64,000 nt of DNA from Pseudomonas sp. PA27(2017). GTDB taxonomy: Bacteria > Pseudomonadota > Gammaproteobacteria > Pseudomonadales > Pseudomonadaceae. Of this stretch, positions 22,171 through 31,084 are shown piece by piece. The notes beneath the pieces are model-generated. The model had not been told where the DNA came from, ran no database searches, and saw only the letters and a list, made by a program, of their open reading frames with translations. The stretch lies in the NCBI RefSeq assembly GCF_001945445.1, contig NZ_MSXW01000022.1, positions 186,001 to 250,000 on the forward strand. Direction: 5' to 3'. The position numbers and the translations under genes were made by a program. Within the stretch, counting starts at the first letter, position 1; every line of letters begins with the position of its first letter.

Positions 22171-23988
22171 TCAAGGTTGCCAGGTGGTGCGCTCGCCGCT
22201 GAGCCGGTGGTCGAGAAAGCTCGCCGCGCTGATCAGTGCCAGGTGGCTCAGCGCCTGGGGCGTGTTGCCCAGATGGTGGCCGCGCCTGTCCAGTTCCTCG
22301 GCGTACAAACCCAGCGGGTTGGCATAGCGCAACAGTTGCTCGAACTCCAGGTGGGCCTTTTCAATCCTGCCGGCACGCGCCAGGCACTCGACGTACCAGA
22401 ACGAGCACGCCATGAACGAGCCCTCCTCGCCTTCCAGCCCGTCGTCGGTGCGATAGCGATACACCATGCCGTCGCGCACCAGTTGCTGCTCGATGGCCTC
22501 CAGGGTCGCCAGCCAGCGCGGGTCGGTAGCGGCGACGAAACGCATCAACGGCATCAGCAGCATGGAGCCGTCGACGTCCTGGCAGCCGATGCGCTGCACG
22601 AAATGGCCGCAGCTCTCGTCCCAGAAATTGTTCCATATGTCGTCATGGATGGCCTGGCGCTCGTCGTTCCAGCGCGCGAACGGCGCCGGCAGCGAACGTT
22701 TCTGGGCCAGGCGGATGGCACGATCCAGCGCGACCCAGCACATCAGCCGCGAATGCAGGAAATGTTGCTCCTCGCCGCGAATCTCCCAGATGCCGACATC
22801 CTTCTGCTGCCAGCTGTCGCATACCTGATCGACGATGCCCACCACGTGTTTCCAACCCTCGTGGGAGATCGCCTCGCCGTACTTGTTGGCCAGGTAAACG
22901 GCGTCCAGCAGTTCGCCGAAGATATCCAGCTGGGTTTGCTCGTGGGCTTCGTTGCCGATACGCACCGGCTTAGCGCCGCCATGGCCGGCCAGGTGATCAA
23001 GGGAGCTTTCAGGCAAGTGATGCTGCCCGCGCAGGCTGTAGAGAATGCGCAGGTGCGCCGGCGTTTCCGAGCAGTCTTCGACGCGGTCGCGCACCCAACG
23101 CATGAAGGCATTGGCCTCGTCGGAGAAACCCAGACGCATGAAGGCGTATACGGTGAACGAGGCGTCGCGAATCCAGGTGTAGCGATAATCCCAGTTGCGC
23201 TCACCGCCCGGCGCTTCCGGCAGGCCGTAGGTGGCGGCGGCGATGATGCCGCCGTGCTTGCGCGAGGTCAGCAGCTTGAGCGCCAACGCCGATCGATGGA
23301 CCATCTCGCGCCAGCGTCCGCGGTAGTTGGACTGCTTCATCCAGCGCCGCCAGTACCTCACGGTCTCGTCGCGGCAATGCTCGCAGGCACCAGCGGACAC
23401 CAGAGGATCATCCGGCGCACCGAGCACGAACTCCGCGTGCTCGCCTTCGCGCAGCTCGAATTCGGCAACTGCGCACTGATCGTCGACCTCCAGCGCCTCG
23501 CTCGCCGATAGCCGCAGGCTGGGTTGGCCCGGCGCAGTGAACAGCACGTCGCCGCCTTCCAGCTCGGCGACCGTGTCAGCACGGCTGTAGTCGTGGCGCA
23601 CCCGGCAGCGCAGGCGGATGGTGGCGTGGCCGGAGACCACGCGAATGGTGCGAATCAGCCTTGGCGCAGCGTCGGCATCCGCGTTGATCGGCATCAGGTC
23701 GGTGCATTCCACTATCGCCTGCTCGTCCAGCCAGCGCGTTTGCAGCACGTTGGTATCAGGCAGATACAGCTGTTGACGGCGCGCCTCGGGCAGATCCGGC
23801 GCCAGCTGGAAAACCCCGGCTTCGGGCGTGTCGAGCAAGGCACTGAAGATCGACGGGCTGTCGAAATCCGGCCAGCAGAAGAAGTCCACGCAACCACTGT
23901 CGGCGACCAGCGCGGCACTGCGCATGTCGCCGATGATGCCGTGGGCCTCGATGGGCATCTGACGATTCTGGATATCAGCCATTGTCAC
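22171..23988 (-). CDS. Glycoside hydrolase family 15 protein (glucoamylase/trehalase type)
   Basis: 605 residues, cytoplasmic (no signal peptide). It has an N-terminal beta-sandwich of about 220 residues (IEAHGIIGDMRSAALVADSG; DFFCWPDFDSPSIF) and a C-terminal (alpha/alpha)6 barrel with NWDYRYTWIRDASFT near 265 and YANPLGLYAEELD near 565. These are the regions carrying the two catalytic acids in GH15. Bacterial relatives include trehalases and alpha-glucosidases, so the substrate is not fixed. The start overlaps the SDR gene end by 14 bases, so they are cotranscribed. Confidence 0.9.
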   Translation of the reverse strand: MTMADIQNRQMPIEAHGIIGDMRSAALVADSGCVDFFCWPDFDSPSIFSALLDTPEAGVFQLAPDLPEARRQQLYLPDTNVLQTRWLDEQAIVECTDLMPINADADAAPRLIRTIRVVSGHATIRLRCRVRHDYSRADTVAELEGGDVLFTAPGQPSLRLSASEALEVDDQCAVAEFELREGEHAEFVLGAPDDPLVSAGACEHCRDETVRYWRRWMKQSNYRGRWREMVHRSALALKLLTSRKHGGIIAAATYGLPEAPGGERNWDYRYTWIRDASFTVYAFMRLGFSDEANAFMRWVRDRVEDCSETPAHLRILYSLRGQHHLPESSLDHLAGHGGAKPVRIGNEAHEQTQLDIFGELLDAVYLANKYGEAISHEGWKHVVGIVDQVCDSWQQKDVGIWEIRGEEQHFLHSRLMCWVALDRAIRLAQKRSLPAPFARWNDERQAIHDDIWNNFWDESCGHFVQRIGCQDVDGSMLLMPLMRFVAATDPRWLATLEAIEQQLVRDGMVYRYRTDDGLEGEEGSFMACSFWYVECLARAGRIEKAHLEFEQLLRYANPLGLYAEELDRRGHHLGNTPQALSHLALISAASFLDHRLSGERTTWQP

Positions 23989-24775
23989 GAAACTCCGGGT
24001 AAAGGCTCATGCCGCCGTCGATGAACAGCGTGGTGCCGTGAACGTAATCAGCCATGTCGGAGGCCAGCCAAACCACCGCATTGGCGACGTCCTGAGCGTC
24101 GCCGATACGGCCGTAGGGAATCAGCTCGAGCAATTTGTCGGCAGCCGCACCTTCGGTGGCTTCACGGTTGATCGCGGTGCGGATGGCCCCCGGCGCAATT
24201 GCGTTGACGCGAATGCGCTGCTCGCCCACTTCCTGGGCCACGCTGCGCATCAGCAGGTCGAGCCCGCCCTTGGAGGCCGCGTAGTTGGCGCGCCCTGCCC
24301 AGGGAATCAGCTGGTGCACGGAACTCATCTGGATGATCTTGCCGGCCGCGCGGGAAATCTCCTCGCGAATGCCCTGCTCGGCGAACTGCCGCAGCGCCGC
24401 GCGCACGCAGAGAAACTGACCGGTGAGGTTGACCTGCAGCACCTGGTTCCACTCGTCCAGGCTCATGTCCACGGTCGGCGCGTCGCGCTGCATGCCGGAA
24501 TTGGCCAGCAGAATGTCCAGCCGCCCGAACGCGGAAAGGGTTTCAGCGAACAGCGCCTCGACGCCCTGCTCGCTGGACACATCCGCCTGTACGGCGATGG
24601 CCTGGCCACCACCATCGCGAATTTGCGCGGCGAGCTTTTCGGCAGCCTCACGCCCGGACCGATAGTTGAGCACCACCGCGGCGCCCGCCTCGGCCAGCGC
24701 CTTGGCCGAAGCCGCGCCGATACCTGAACTCGCCCCGGTGACCAGCGCGACCTGTGACTGCAGAGAGATGAGCAT
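23975..24775 (-). CDS. SDR oxidoreductase, glucose 1-dehydrogenase-like
   Basis: 266 residues, classical short-chain dehydrogenase. It has the cofactor motif TGASSGIG near residue 13, LANSG near 92, and the catalytic Ser-Tyr-Lys set in MSSVHQLIPWAGRANYAASKGG near 150-170. The end FIDGGMSLYPEF is typical of the glucose dehydrogenase group. The Tyr in the hinge after the cofactor motif (LNYRSG) suggests NADP(H) use is possible. It is first of a two-gene operon with the GH15 enzyme; together they could release and oxidise glucose, but this link is inference. Confidence 0.88.
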   Translation of the reverse strand: MLISLQSQVALVTGASSGIGAASAKALAEAGAAVVLNYRSGREAAEKLAAQIRDGGGQAIAVQADVSSEQGVEALFAETLSAFGRLDILLANSGMQRDAPTVDMSLDEWNQVLQVNLTGQFLCVRAALRQFAEQGIREEISRAAGKIIQMSSVHQLIPWAGRANYAASKGGLDLLMRSVAQEVGEQRIRVNAIAPGAIRTAINREATEGAAADKLLELIPYGRIGDAQDVANAVVWLASDMADYVHGTTLFIDGGMSLYPEFRDNG

Positions 24776-24923
24776 GGCCGTTTCCCTTTCCTCGACTTGC
24801 TACACCTGACTGAAAGCAAAGCGGCAGAGTTCAGGGAAAAGCCCGCTGCCGTCGATCAGGCTGCCAGCACCTCCAGGGCGACGCACCGATCCAAGAATAA
24901 CCGGCCATGGGAGGAGAGTTGCC

Positions 24924-25421
24924 ATGCAAGACATCGAAGCGCTGCTCGATTATCTGAAGCGTCACAAGTTGTATCTGACCACCGCCGAGTCCTGCACCGC
25001 CGGCATGGTCGTGGCGCTGCTCGCCAAGCATCCCGGCAGCGGCGAATGCCTGGACAGCGGTCATGTGGTGTATTCGCCAGCCGCCAAGAAACGCTTGCTG
25101 GGCGTGAGCCAGCACACCCTCGACAACTTCAACCTGACCAGCGAGGAAGTGGCGCGGGCCATGGCCAAGGGCGCGCTAGACGGCAGCCCGGCCAATGTCG
25201 CCGTCGCCACCACAGGCGTCGCGGGTCCCGAACCACAGGGCGAGATTGCTGCCGGCACCCTGTGCTTCGCCTGGGCCTTTCGCCTGGCAGACGGCAACAT
25301 CCAGCTGTATTCGAGCACCGAACATTTCGCCGGCGACCGCTCGCGCATCCTCGATGAAGCCGCCCGCTTCGCCCTGCTGCGCCTGCCCGAGCGGCACGCG
25401 CAGCTGCTTGGCGAGGGTTAG
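24924..25421 (+). CDS. CinA C-terminal domain protein (nicotinamide-nucleotide amidase-like)
   Basis: 165 residues containing only the CinA C-terminal (PncC) domain. Conserved motifs are TTAESCTAG near residue 20, VVYSPAAKK near 51 and VAVATTGVAGPE near 92. The family deamidates NMN to nicotinic acid mononucleotide. It differs from canonical recA-linked PncC by divergent residues and location, so it is probably a second, stress-type copy. It has a strong GGAGGAGAG site. Its stop overlaps the stop of the convergent ThDP-enzyme gene. Confidence 0.85.
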   Translation: MQDIEALLDYLKRHKLYLTTAESCTAGMVVALLAKHPGSGECLDSGHVVYSPAAKKRLLGVSQHTLDNFNLTSEEVARAMAKGALDGSPANVAVATTGVAGPEPQGEIAAGTLCFAWAFRLADGNIQLYSSTEHFAGDRSRILDEAARFALLRLPERHAQLLGEG

Positions 25422-27211
25422 CGCCGGCCTTTCCCGGGCAGGATCGAACCCAATACCTGCTTGGTGGCCTGGCGCAGGATGCCGCCCTGGTTCGGGTCGC
25501 CCTGCCACAGAGTGGACGCAAAGGCCTTGGCCTGGGCCAAGGTGATATGCGGCGGCAAAGGCGGCACATCGGGGTCGGTCTTGAATTCGATGACCACCGG
25601 GCGGTCAGCGGCCAGCGCCTGCTCCCAGGCCGCAGCGACGTCCTCCTCGCGGTCGACATATATCCCCAGCAACCCGATGGACTCGGCGAACTGGTGATAG
25701 GCGACGCTGGGAATGTCCTGGGAGGCCGAGAACTTCGGGTCGCCTTCCATCACCCGCTGCTCCCAGGTCACCTGGTTGAGGTCTTCGTTGTTGAACACCG
25801 CGCAGATCCAGCGCTTGTCCTGCCATTCGCGCCAGTATTTGGCGACCGTGATCAGCTCGGCCATGTTGTTCATCTGCATGGCGCCGTCGCCGACCAGCGC
25901 CACCACTGGGCGATCCGGGTGGGCGAACTTGGCGGCAATCGCATAGGGAACCGCCGCGCCCATGGAGGCCAGACCACCGGACAGCGAACAGAGCATGTCC
26001 TCGCGCATCTTTACGTCACGGGCGAACCAGTTGGCGCAGGAGCCGGAATCACTGGTCACCACCGCGCGATCCGGCAGGCGCGGCGACAGTTCGAAGGCCA
26101 CCCGCTGCGGGTTGATCGGCGAAGCCGAAGCCATGGCGCGGCGCTTCAGGGTGGTCTGCCACTGCGCAGTCCAGCGTTCGATGCGCTTGCGCCAGGTGCG
26201 CAGCGTCTTGCGTTCGAGCAACGGCAGCAGCGCCTGCAGGGTGTCCGCGGCATCGCCCTGCAAATTGACCTCCATGGGATAGCGCAAGCCGAGCATGTCG
26301 GCCTGGATATCGATCTGCACGGCGCGCGCCTGGCCTTCCTTGGGCAGGAATTCGGCATAGGGAAAGCCCGAGCCGATCATCAGCAAGGTGTCGCATTCGT
26401 TCATCATCTGATAACTGGGCTTGGTGCCCAGCAGGCCGATGGAGCCGGTCACCCAGGGCAGATCGTCCGGCAGCGCGGCTTTGCCGAGTAACGCCTTGGC
26501 CACGCCGGCACCCAGCACTTCGGCCACCTCGGTCACCTGTTTGCCAGCACCGAGCGCGCCGGCACCGATCAGGATCGCTACCTTCTTGCCGGCATTGAGC
26601 ACATCCGCGGCGCGCTGCAGGTCAGCCTCGTACGGCACAACCCGCGGCCGGCTGTAACCCACGCCCGAATGCAGGGTGCCGTGCTCGCGGGGCGGCTCCT
26701 CGTAGGGCAGCGTCTGTAGATCATTGGGCAGAATGATCGCCGTCACCCGACGATCACCCAGCGCCGTGCGAATGCTGCGGTCGACCAGGTGACGCACCTG
26801 GGACGGCGCGCTGGCCTGCTGGACGAAGGCGCCGGCGACGTCCTTGAACATCGACAGTAGATCCACCTCCTGCTGGTAATGGCCGCCCAGGGCGTTGCGC
26901 GCCTGCTGGCCGACGATCGCCAGCACCGGCATGTGGTCCATGCGCGCATCGTACAAACCCGTGAGCAGATGGGCCGCACCGGGACCGGAGGTGGCGATGC
27001 ATACGCCCAGGTCGCCAGAGAACTTGGCGTCGGCCGCCGCCATGAACGCGGCCATTTCCTCATGGCGCGCCTGGATGAAGCGGATCTTGCCCTCGGCCTT
27101 GGCCAGGGCGCCGAATACGCCGTTGATGCCATCCCCTGGATAGCCATAGATGCGCCGAACGCCCCATTCGTGAAGGCGTTCGACGATGAAATCTGCGACG
27201 GTCATGCTCAT
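25418..27211 (-). CDS. ThDP-dependent enzyme, pyruvate oxidase (PoxB)-like
   Basis: 597 residues from the ATG at 27211; the next Met, two codons on, is equally good, and a longer frame upstream has no start signals. It has three-domain pyruvate oxidase/acetolactate synthase architecture: PYR domain with RHEEMAAFMAAADAKF near 50, a central FAD/CoA-type domain (KVAILIGAGALGAG near 205), and PP domain with the ThDP-Mg signature GDGAMQMNN near 435 and NNEDLNQVTWEQR. PoxB-type enzymes decarboxylate pyruvate to acetate on the membrane in stationary phase. The C-terminus resembles the membrane-binding PoxB tail only weakly, so the exact substrate is uncertain. Confidence 0.85.
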   Translation of the reverse strand: MSMTVADFIVERLHEWGVRRIYGYPGDGINGVFGALAKAEGKIRFIQARHEEMAAFMAAADAKFSGDLGVCIATSGPGAAHLLTGLYDARMDHMPVLAIVGQQARNALGGHYQQEVDLLSMFKDVAGAFVQQASAPSQVRHLVDRSIRTALGDRRVTAIILPNDLQTLPYEEPPREHGTLHSGVGYSRPRVVPYEADLQRAADVLNAGKKVAILIGAGALGAGKQVTEVAEVLGAGVAKALLGKAALPDDLPWVTGSIGLLGTKPSYQMMNECDTLLMIGSGFPYAEFLPKEGQARAVQIDIQADMLGLRYPMEVNLQGDAADTLQALLPLLERKTLRTWRKRIERWTAQWQTTLKRRAMASASPINPQRVAFELSPRLPDRAVVTSDSGSCANWFARDVKMREDMLCSLSGGLASMGAAVPYAIAAKFAHPDRPVVALVGDGAMQMNNMAELITVAKYWREWQDKRWICAVFNNEDLNQVTWEQRVMEGDPKFSASQDIPSVAYHQFAESIGLLGIYVDREEDVAAAWEQALAADRPVVIEFKTDPDVPPLPPHITLAQAKAFASTLWQGDPNQGGILRQATKQVLGSILPGKGRR

Positions 27212-27467
27212 GGAAAACTCGCTCGAAGTTCGGGCCCGCTGGGCCGACATGGATGGAGTTGCCACGCGAGGTCTCTGTGCGCGACGGCTCGGCCCGGCAG
27301 TTCGCTGCCGGACAGGAAATCTTGACCGGGGCCCGCTCACGGAGGTTTAAGGTTTCTGCCAGACCGCTGCGCCTGGGTTGAAGGCAAGCCGCCGCGGGGC
27401 AAAAAGATCGAACATGCAGCGCCCGTCACCCTCAAACCCTCTAGAGCAACGCACCGAGGGACGAGGC

Positions 27468-27593
27468 ATGACCCAGCGAGTACCCGATCCGACCCAGGCA
27501 CCCGACTTGCCGGGCGAGCCCCCTCCACTCGGCCAGCCCCACGAACCCGACAACGATGCGCTACCGGACAAGCCACAGCCCGACCCCGTTTGA
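27468..27593 (+). CDS. Very small proline-rich protein
   Basis: 41 residues from the ATG at 27468, with GAGG six bases before. It is 30 percent Pro with Asp, Gln and Glu (DPTQAPDLPGEPPPLG; PDKPQPDPV) and is disordered. There is no signal peptide. It is the first gene of a run of small, probably stress-related genes. Similar short proline-rich ORFs occur in front of such loci in Pseudomonas. Real but unproven. Confidence 0.5.
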   Translation: MTQRVPDPTQAPDLPGEPPPLGQPHEPDNDALPDKPQPDPV

Positions 27594-27638
27594 GCAGGCT
27601 TGAACCGTTGGCCCGTCACATCAGGCAGGAGTGAACAC

Positions 27639-28055
27639 ATGGTCGCCTTCGAACCGCAATCGCAACCCGAACGACAGGGCCCGGCGCCTCAGAACGTCAG
27701 AGGCTGGGAGCGCCTGTTGTCCATCGGCGGGGGATTGCTGCTGGCTACGCTCGGCGCGAGCAAGCACGGCGAGCGTGGCCGGCGCCAGTTTAGCGTGGGC
27801 GGCCTGTTGCTGCTGCGCGGGCTGAGCGGTCATTGCAGCGTGAAAAGCGCGGTGGACGACCCGCTGGCTGAAATCCGCTACCTGCGCGCCCGTGTACAGC
27901 GCCTCCAGGAGCTGGTGCTAATGGCCGAGGAAGTCGCCGATCGCACCCGCGCCACGCCAGCTCCGCCCGTGCCGCCGGTACCAGTCACGCCGGCACCAGC
28001 GGACCTGGGCACGCCGATTGCCGATGAATTCGCCAGCCGCGAGCAGAGCCGATAA
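27639..28055 (+). CDS. DUF2892-like small membrane protein with C-terminal proline linker
   Basis: 138 residues from the ATG at 27639, preceded by CAGGAG. Residues 20-65 resemble YgaP/DUF2892-type inner-membrane proteins: GWERLLSIGGGLLLATLG, then a second hydrophobic stretch QFSVGGLLLLRGLSG. A short coiled-coil (EIRYLRARVQRLQELVLMAEEVADRT, about residues 83-108) and a proline-rich tail follow. Its function is unknown; it belongs with the envelope-stress small genes downstream. Confidence 0.7.
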   Translation: MVAFEPQSQPERQGPAPQNVRGWERLLSIGGGLLLATLGASKHGERGRRQFSVGGLLLLRGLSGHCSVKSAVDDPLAEIRYLRARVQRLQELVLMAEEVADRTRATPAPPVPPVPVTPAPADLGTPIADEFASREQSR

Positions 28056-28100
28056 CAGGCATTGCCATACCGCATTTTTAGCATCAACAGGTGTAGTCAT

Positions 28101-28514
28101 ATGGATAACGACAGCAAAGACCGCCCGCACAAGCGCCCTGCCAAGATCATTTCCGGGCACTGGCAGCACGATGCCCAGGAACGACTACGCGCACGCATCC
28201 AGGCCGAGCAGTCGCATACCGATGAGTTGGAAGCCTTGGCCAACATCGCCCGCTCCACCATCGCCGACCTGGAAAACCCCGACGCGGTGGCCTCGCCGGA
28301 TCGCTTGCGCGAGGCCGGGCGCCAACTCGCCGCTCTACGCGACGCCTTGAACAACTACAGCGGCCACGCCGTGCACAGCGTCGACCGCTTCGCCCGCAAG
28401 CATCCGCTGTGGCTGGCGGCCGGCGGCGTGGCGGTAGGCATTTTGGTGAGTCGCGTGTTGCGCAAGCGACGCAGCCACGCTGATGGCTATTCCCATGGAG
28501 GGACGCTGCGATGA
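28101..28514 (+). CDS. ElaB/YqjD-like tail-anchored membrane protein
   Basis: 137 residues. A charged helical N-terminal part is followed by one C-terminal membrane helix (HPLWLAAGGVAVGILVSRVL) and a basic end (RKRRSH), the layout of ElaB/YqjD/DUF883 tail-anchored ribosome-associated proteins. In E. coli these are RpoS-dependent and tether ribosomes in stationary phase. Its stop overlaps the start of the next gene by four bases, so they are translationally coupled. Confidence 0.7.
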   Translation: MDNDSKDRPHKRPAKIISGHWQHDAQERLRARIQAEQSHTDELEALANIARSTIADLENPDAVASPDRLREAGRQLAALRDALNNYSGHAVHSVDRFARKHPLWLAAGGVAVGILVSRVLRKRRSHADGYSHGGTLR

Positions 28515-28915
28515 ACGACGATCTCCGGCAACCGCCACTTGAGCCCTCGCTGCTCGGCCTGCTGCGCCAGTTGACGCGAGAAGTGCAGACGCTATTCACC
28601 AAGGAGCTGGCGCTGGCCAAGGTCGAGCTCAATGCTTCGTTGCAAGCCACAAAGACCGGCATCGCCGCCGTCGCGGGCGGTGCCATCGTGCTGCTGTGCG
28701 GCGTGCTGATGCTGCTGCTCGCCGCTGTCTATGGCCTCAGCGAAGTGATGCCGCCTTGGGCGGCCGCATTGATCGTAGGCGTCGTGGTGATCGTGATCGG
28801 CCTGATCATGCTCAAGGTCGGGCAACAGAAATTCGCCCCTTCCCAACTCACTCCCGAACGCACCCTGGACTCCTTGCAGAAAGACAAGGAAGCGGTACAG
28901 AGGCAAATGTCATGA
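28511..28915 (+). CDS. Phage-holin-family (YqjE-like, DUF1469) membrane protein
   Basis: 134 residues. An amphipathic N-terminal helix (LLRQLTREVQTLFTKELALAKVE) is followed by two membrane helices (about 50-72 and 82-103) and a charged C-terminus. It fits the PF07332 putative-holin family to which YqjE belongs. The family name is historical; no phage genes are nearby. It is coupled to both neighbours by ATGA overlaps, mirroring the yqjC-yqjD-yqjE order of E. coli. Confidence 0.8.
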   Translation: MNDDLRQPPLEPSLLGLLRQLTREVQTLFTKELALAKVELNASLQATKTGIAAVAGGAIVLLCGVLMLLLAAVYGLSEVMPPWAAALIVGVVVIVIGLIMLKVGQQKFAPSQLTPERTLDSLQKDKEAVQRQMS

Positions 28916-29580
28916 GTACCCATAGCAGCATCGCCGCCGAATCGCTCAAGTCCCCGGAAGTGCTCGAGCAGGAAATCGACCAGCAGCGCAGCCGTATCGA
29001 TGCACTTATCGATGACGTGGAGGCACGCCTGACCCCGCAACGGCTGATCGACCAAGCGCTAGCCTATGGTCGCGACAGCGGCGGCCTGGAAATGGCCGAA
29101 CGCCTGGGGCAAACCCTCAAGGCCAACCCGGTACCGGTCGCCATGACCGCCATCGGCCTGGCCTGGCTGGCCGTCGAGCAGGCGCGCCGACACACGCCGA
29201 AGGCGCCCGAGCCTGATGCGCCGGAGGATCACGAATCCCTGGCCGATGCCCTGCACAGTGCCAAACAGTCGCTGGAACAGAGCACCCAAGCCGCGCGCCG
29301 CAAACTGCACGACCTTGCCGATGGTGCCAGCGCCGCGACACAACAGGTCAAGCAGAGCGCCAGCGCCGTGAGCCAGGCCGTGCATCGCCACCCGTGGGCC
29401 TTCGCGGCTGCCGGTTTGGCAGCAGGCGCCTTGGTGGGGCTGCTGGGCACAGGGCGCCGGCACTCGCCAGAAGACGAACTAGTAAAGGAAAGCTACGTGG
29501 TGCCGGATATCGAAGCCGGCTTCGATGAACTCGCCGATGTGCCGGATGACGAGCCACCCTTTCGCCCCGGCGCGATCTGA
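28912..29580 (+). CDS. DUF3618 domain membrane-anchored protein
   Basis: 222 residues from the ATG at 28912; a longer frame upstream is only the read-through of the previous gene. The N-terminal DUF3618 signature covers about residues 14-50 (LEQEIDQQRSRIDALIDDVEARLTPQRL, in parts). A hydrophobic segment at 78-90 (PVAMTAIGLAWLAVEQ) follows, then a long Ala/Gln-rich helical stretch and a final membrane helix near 163-182 (HPWAFAAAGLAAGALVGLLG). It is last in the coupled operon and is followed by a strong terminator. Confidence 0.8.
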   Translation: MSTHSSIAAESLKSPEVLEQEIDQQRSRIDALIDDVEARLTPQRLIDQALAYGRDSGGLEMAERLGQTLKANPVPVAMTAIGLAWLAVEQARRHTPKAPEPDAPEDHESLADALHSAKQSLEQSTQAARRKLHDLADGASAATQQVKQSASAVSQAVHRHPWAFAAAGLAAGALVGLLGTGRRHSPEDELVKESYVVPDIEAGFDELADVPDDEPPFRPGAI

Positions 29581-29609
29581 CGTCGGGTAAAAGGCGAAAC
29601 GCAGAAACG

Positions 29610-29635
29610 AAAAAAGCGCCCTAAGGCGCTTTTTT
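29610..29635. terminator. Bidirectional terminator
   Basis: Stem GCGCC/GGCGC extended by six A-T pairs (AAAAAAGCGCC CTAA GGCGCTTTTTT), 30 bases after the DUF3618 gene on the plus strand and beyond the tRNA-Asp on the minus strand. Confidence 0.88.
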
Positions 29636-29676
29636 ACGTTGCTTCCGGGTGTTCAGTGGGCCCTGGAAGCGATATA

Positions 29677-29753
29677 TGGCGCAGCGGACGGGACTCGAAC
29701 CCGCGACCCCCGGCGTGACAGGCCGGTATTCTAACCGACTGAACTACCGCTGC
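29677..29753 (-). tRNA. tRNA-Asp (anticodon GTC)
   Basis: 77 nt on the minus strand: acceptor GCAGCGG/CCGCTGC, discriminator G, encoded CCA (29677-29679), anticodon loop CTGTCAC giving GTC. It is second in a two-tRNA unit with tRNA-Val, 12 bases apart. Confidence 0.97.
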
Positions 29754-29765
29754 GCATACCTCGAT

Positions 29766-29841
29766 TGGTGGGTGATGACGGGATCGAACCGCCGACCCTC
29801 TGCTTGTAAGGCAGATGCTCTCCCGGCTGAGCTAATCACCC
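29766..29841 (-). tRNA. tRNA-Val (anticodon TAC)
   Basis: 76 nt on the minus strand: acceptor GGGTGAT/ATCACCC, discriminator A, encoded CCA (29766-29768), anticodon stem-loop CTGCCTTACAAGCAG giving TAC. First of the tRNA pair. Confidence 0.97.
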
Positions 29842-30162
29842 TTCACTCTCGAAGTGGGGCGCATTCTAGAGAGCACCCTGCCCCTTGGCAACCCCCTTTG
29901 TGAAAAAAATTTATTGGCGATCCAAAGGCTTAGCAATCACCGCCATTTGGCAGGGCAAATCACGCGACGACTCGATATGGGGTTGGCCTAATCCAACAGC
30001 GGAAGGAATAATGCGCCCTCGCGCGGGTCTGATCGTCGCGCGGCGTGATTGCCTATCCGCCGCCAGACTGCCCATGCGCTGCCTGAGGCAGCTGCCATGC
30101 GCCCGAATTGAAGATTTCCTGCGCGCCGCGGCGCGCACCCATTAACTGGAGACAACCCGCTC
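29842..30162. other. Divergent intergenic region tRNA-Val/rdgC
   Basis: About 320 bases with no supported gene. It should contain the tRNA promoter (minus strand) and the rdgC promoter. A perfect GC palindrome GCGCGCCGCGGCGCGC lies at 30121-30136, just before the rdgC ribosome-binding site CTGGAG. Confidence 0.4.
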
Positions 30163-31083
30163 ATGTGGTTTCGCAACCTGCTGGTCTACCGCCTCACCCA
30201 GGACGTCGACTTCGATACCGAAAAACTGCAAACCGCACTGGCCGCCAAGCCGGCGCGCCCCTGCGCCAGCCAGGAACTGGCGACCTATGGGTTCGTCGCC
30301 CCTTTCGGCAAGGGCGAGGATGCACCGCTGGTGCATGAAAGCCAGGGCTTTCTGCTGATCTCCGCTCGCAAGGAAGAGCGCATTCTGCCCGGCAGCGTGG
30401 TCAAGGACGCCGTGAAGGAGAAGGTCGACGAGATCGAAAGCGAGCAGATGCGCAAGGTCTACAAGAAGGAGCGCGAGCAGATCAAGGACGAGATCGTCCA
30501 GGCCTTCCTGCCCCGCGCCTTCATTCGCAAGTCCGCGACCTTCGCCGCCATCGCCCCGGCCCAGGGCCTGATCATCGTCAACGCCTCGAGCCCCAAGCGC
30601 GCCGAAGATCTGCTGTCGACCCTGCGCGAAGCCATCGGCTCGCTACCGGTGCGCCCGCTGACCGTGAAGATCGCTCCGAGCGCGACCATGACCGACTGGG
30701 TCAAGGCCCAGCAGGCCGCGGCCGACTTCCACGTGCTGGACGAGTGTGAGTTGCGCGACACTCACGAAGACGGCGGCATCGTGCGCTGCAAGCGCCAGGA
30801 CCTGACCGGCGAAGAAGTGCAACTGCACATGAGCTCCGGCAAGCAGGTGACCCAACTGTCCCTGGCCTGGCAGGACAAGCTGTCCTTCGTGCTCGATGAC
30901 AAGCTGGTGGTCAAGCGCCTGAAGTTCGAGGACCTGCTGCAGGAGCAGGCCGAGCAGGATGGCGGCGACGACGACCTGAGCCAGCAGGACGCCAGCTTCA
31001 CGCTGATGATGCTGACCCTGATCGAGTTCCTGCCGGCACTGTTCGAAGCCCTGGGTGGCGAAGACACTCCGCAAGGACTCTAA
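30163..31083 (+). CDS. rdgC: Recombination-associated protein RdgC
   Basis: 306 residues, the normal length. RdgC forms a ring-shaped dimer that binds double-stranded DNA and limits RecA filament loading; it was first linked to growth of recombination-defective cells. The sequence starts [12 protein letters not shown] and has the conserved GFVAPFGKG near 43-51, [14 protein letters not shown] near 121 and the C-terminal [17 protein letters not shown] site upstream. Monocistronic, ending two bases before a dispersed repeat element. Confidence 0.96.
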   Translation: MWFRNLLVYRLTQDVDFDTEKLQTALAAKPARPCASQELATYGFVAPFGKGEDAPLVHESQGFLLISARKEERILPGSVVKDAVKEKVDEIESEQMRKVYKKEREQIKDEIVQAFLPRAFIRKSATFAAIAPAQGLIIVNASSPKRAEDLLSTLREAIGSLPVRPLTVKIAPSATMTDWVKAQQAAADFHVLDECELRDTHEDGGIVRCKRQDLTGEEVQLHMSSGKQVTQLSLAWQDKLSFVLDDKLVVKRLKFEDLLQEQAEQDGGDDDLSQQDASFTLMMLTLIEFLPALFEALGGEDTPQGL

Positions 31084-31084
31084 A

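Noticed and set aside
28511..28915. Possible prophage because of a holin-family protein
   Set aside because: The DUF1469 family is a bacterial membrane protein group; there are no lysis, capsid, integrase or attachment sites nearby.
29649..29903. ORF across the tRNA-Asp/tRNA-Val pair
   Set aside because: Antisense translation of tRNA genes, same artefact as above.
29866..30145. Short ORFs in the gap before rdgC
   Set aside because: No ribosome-binding site, poor codon pattern and Arg-rich random composition.
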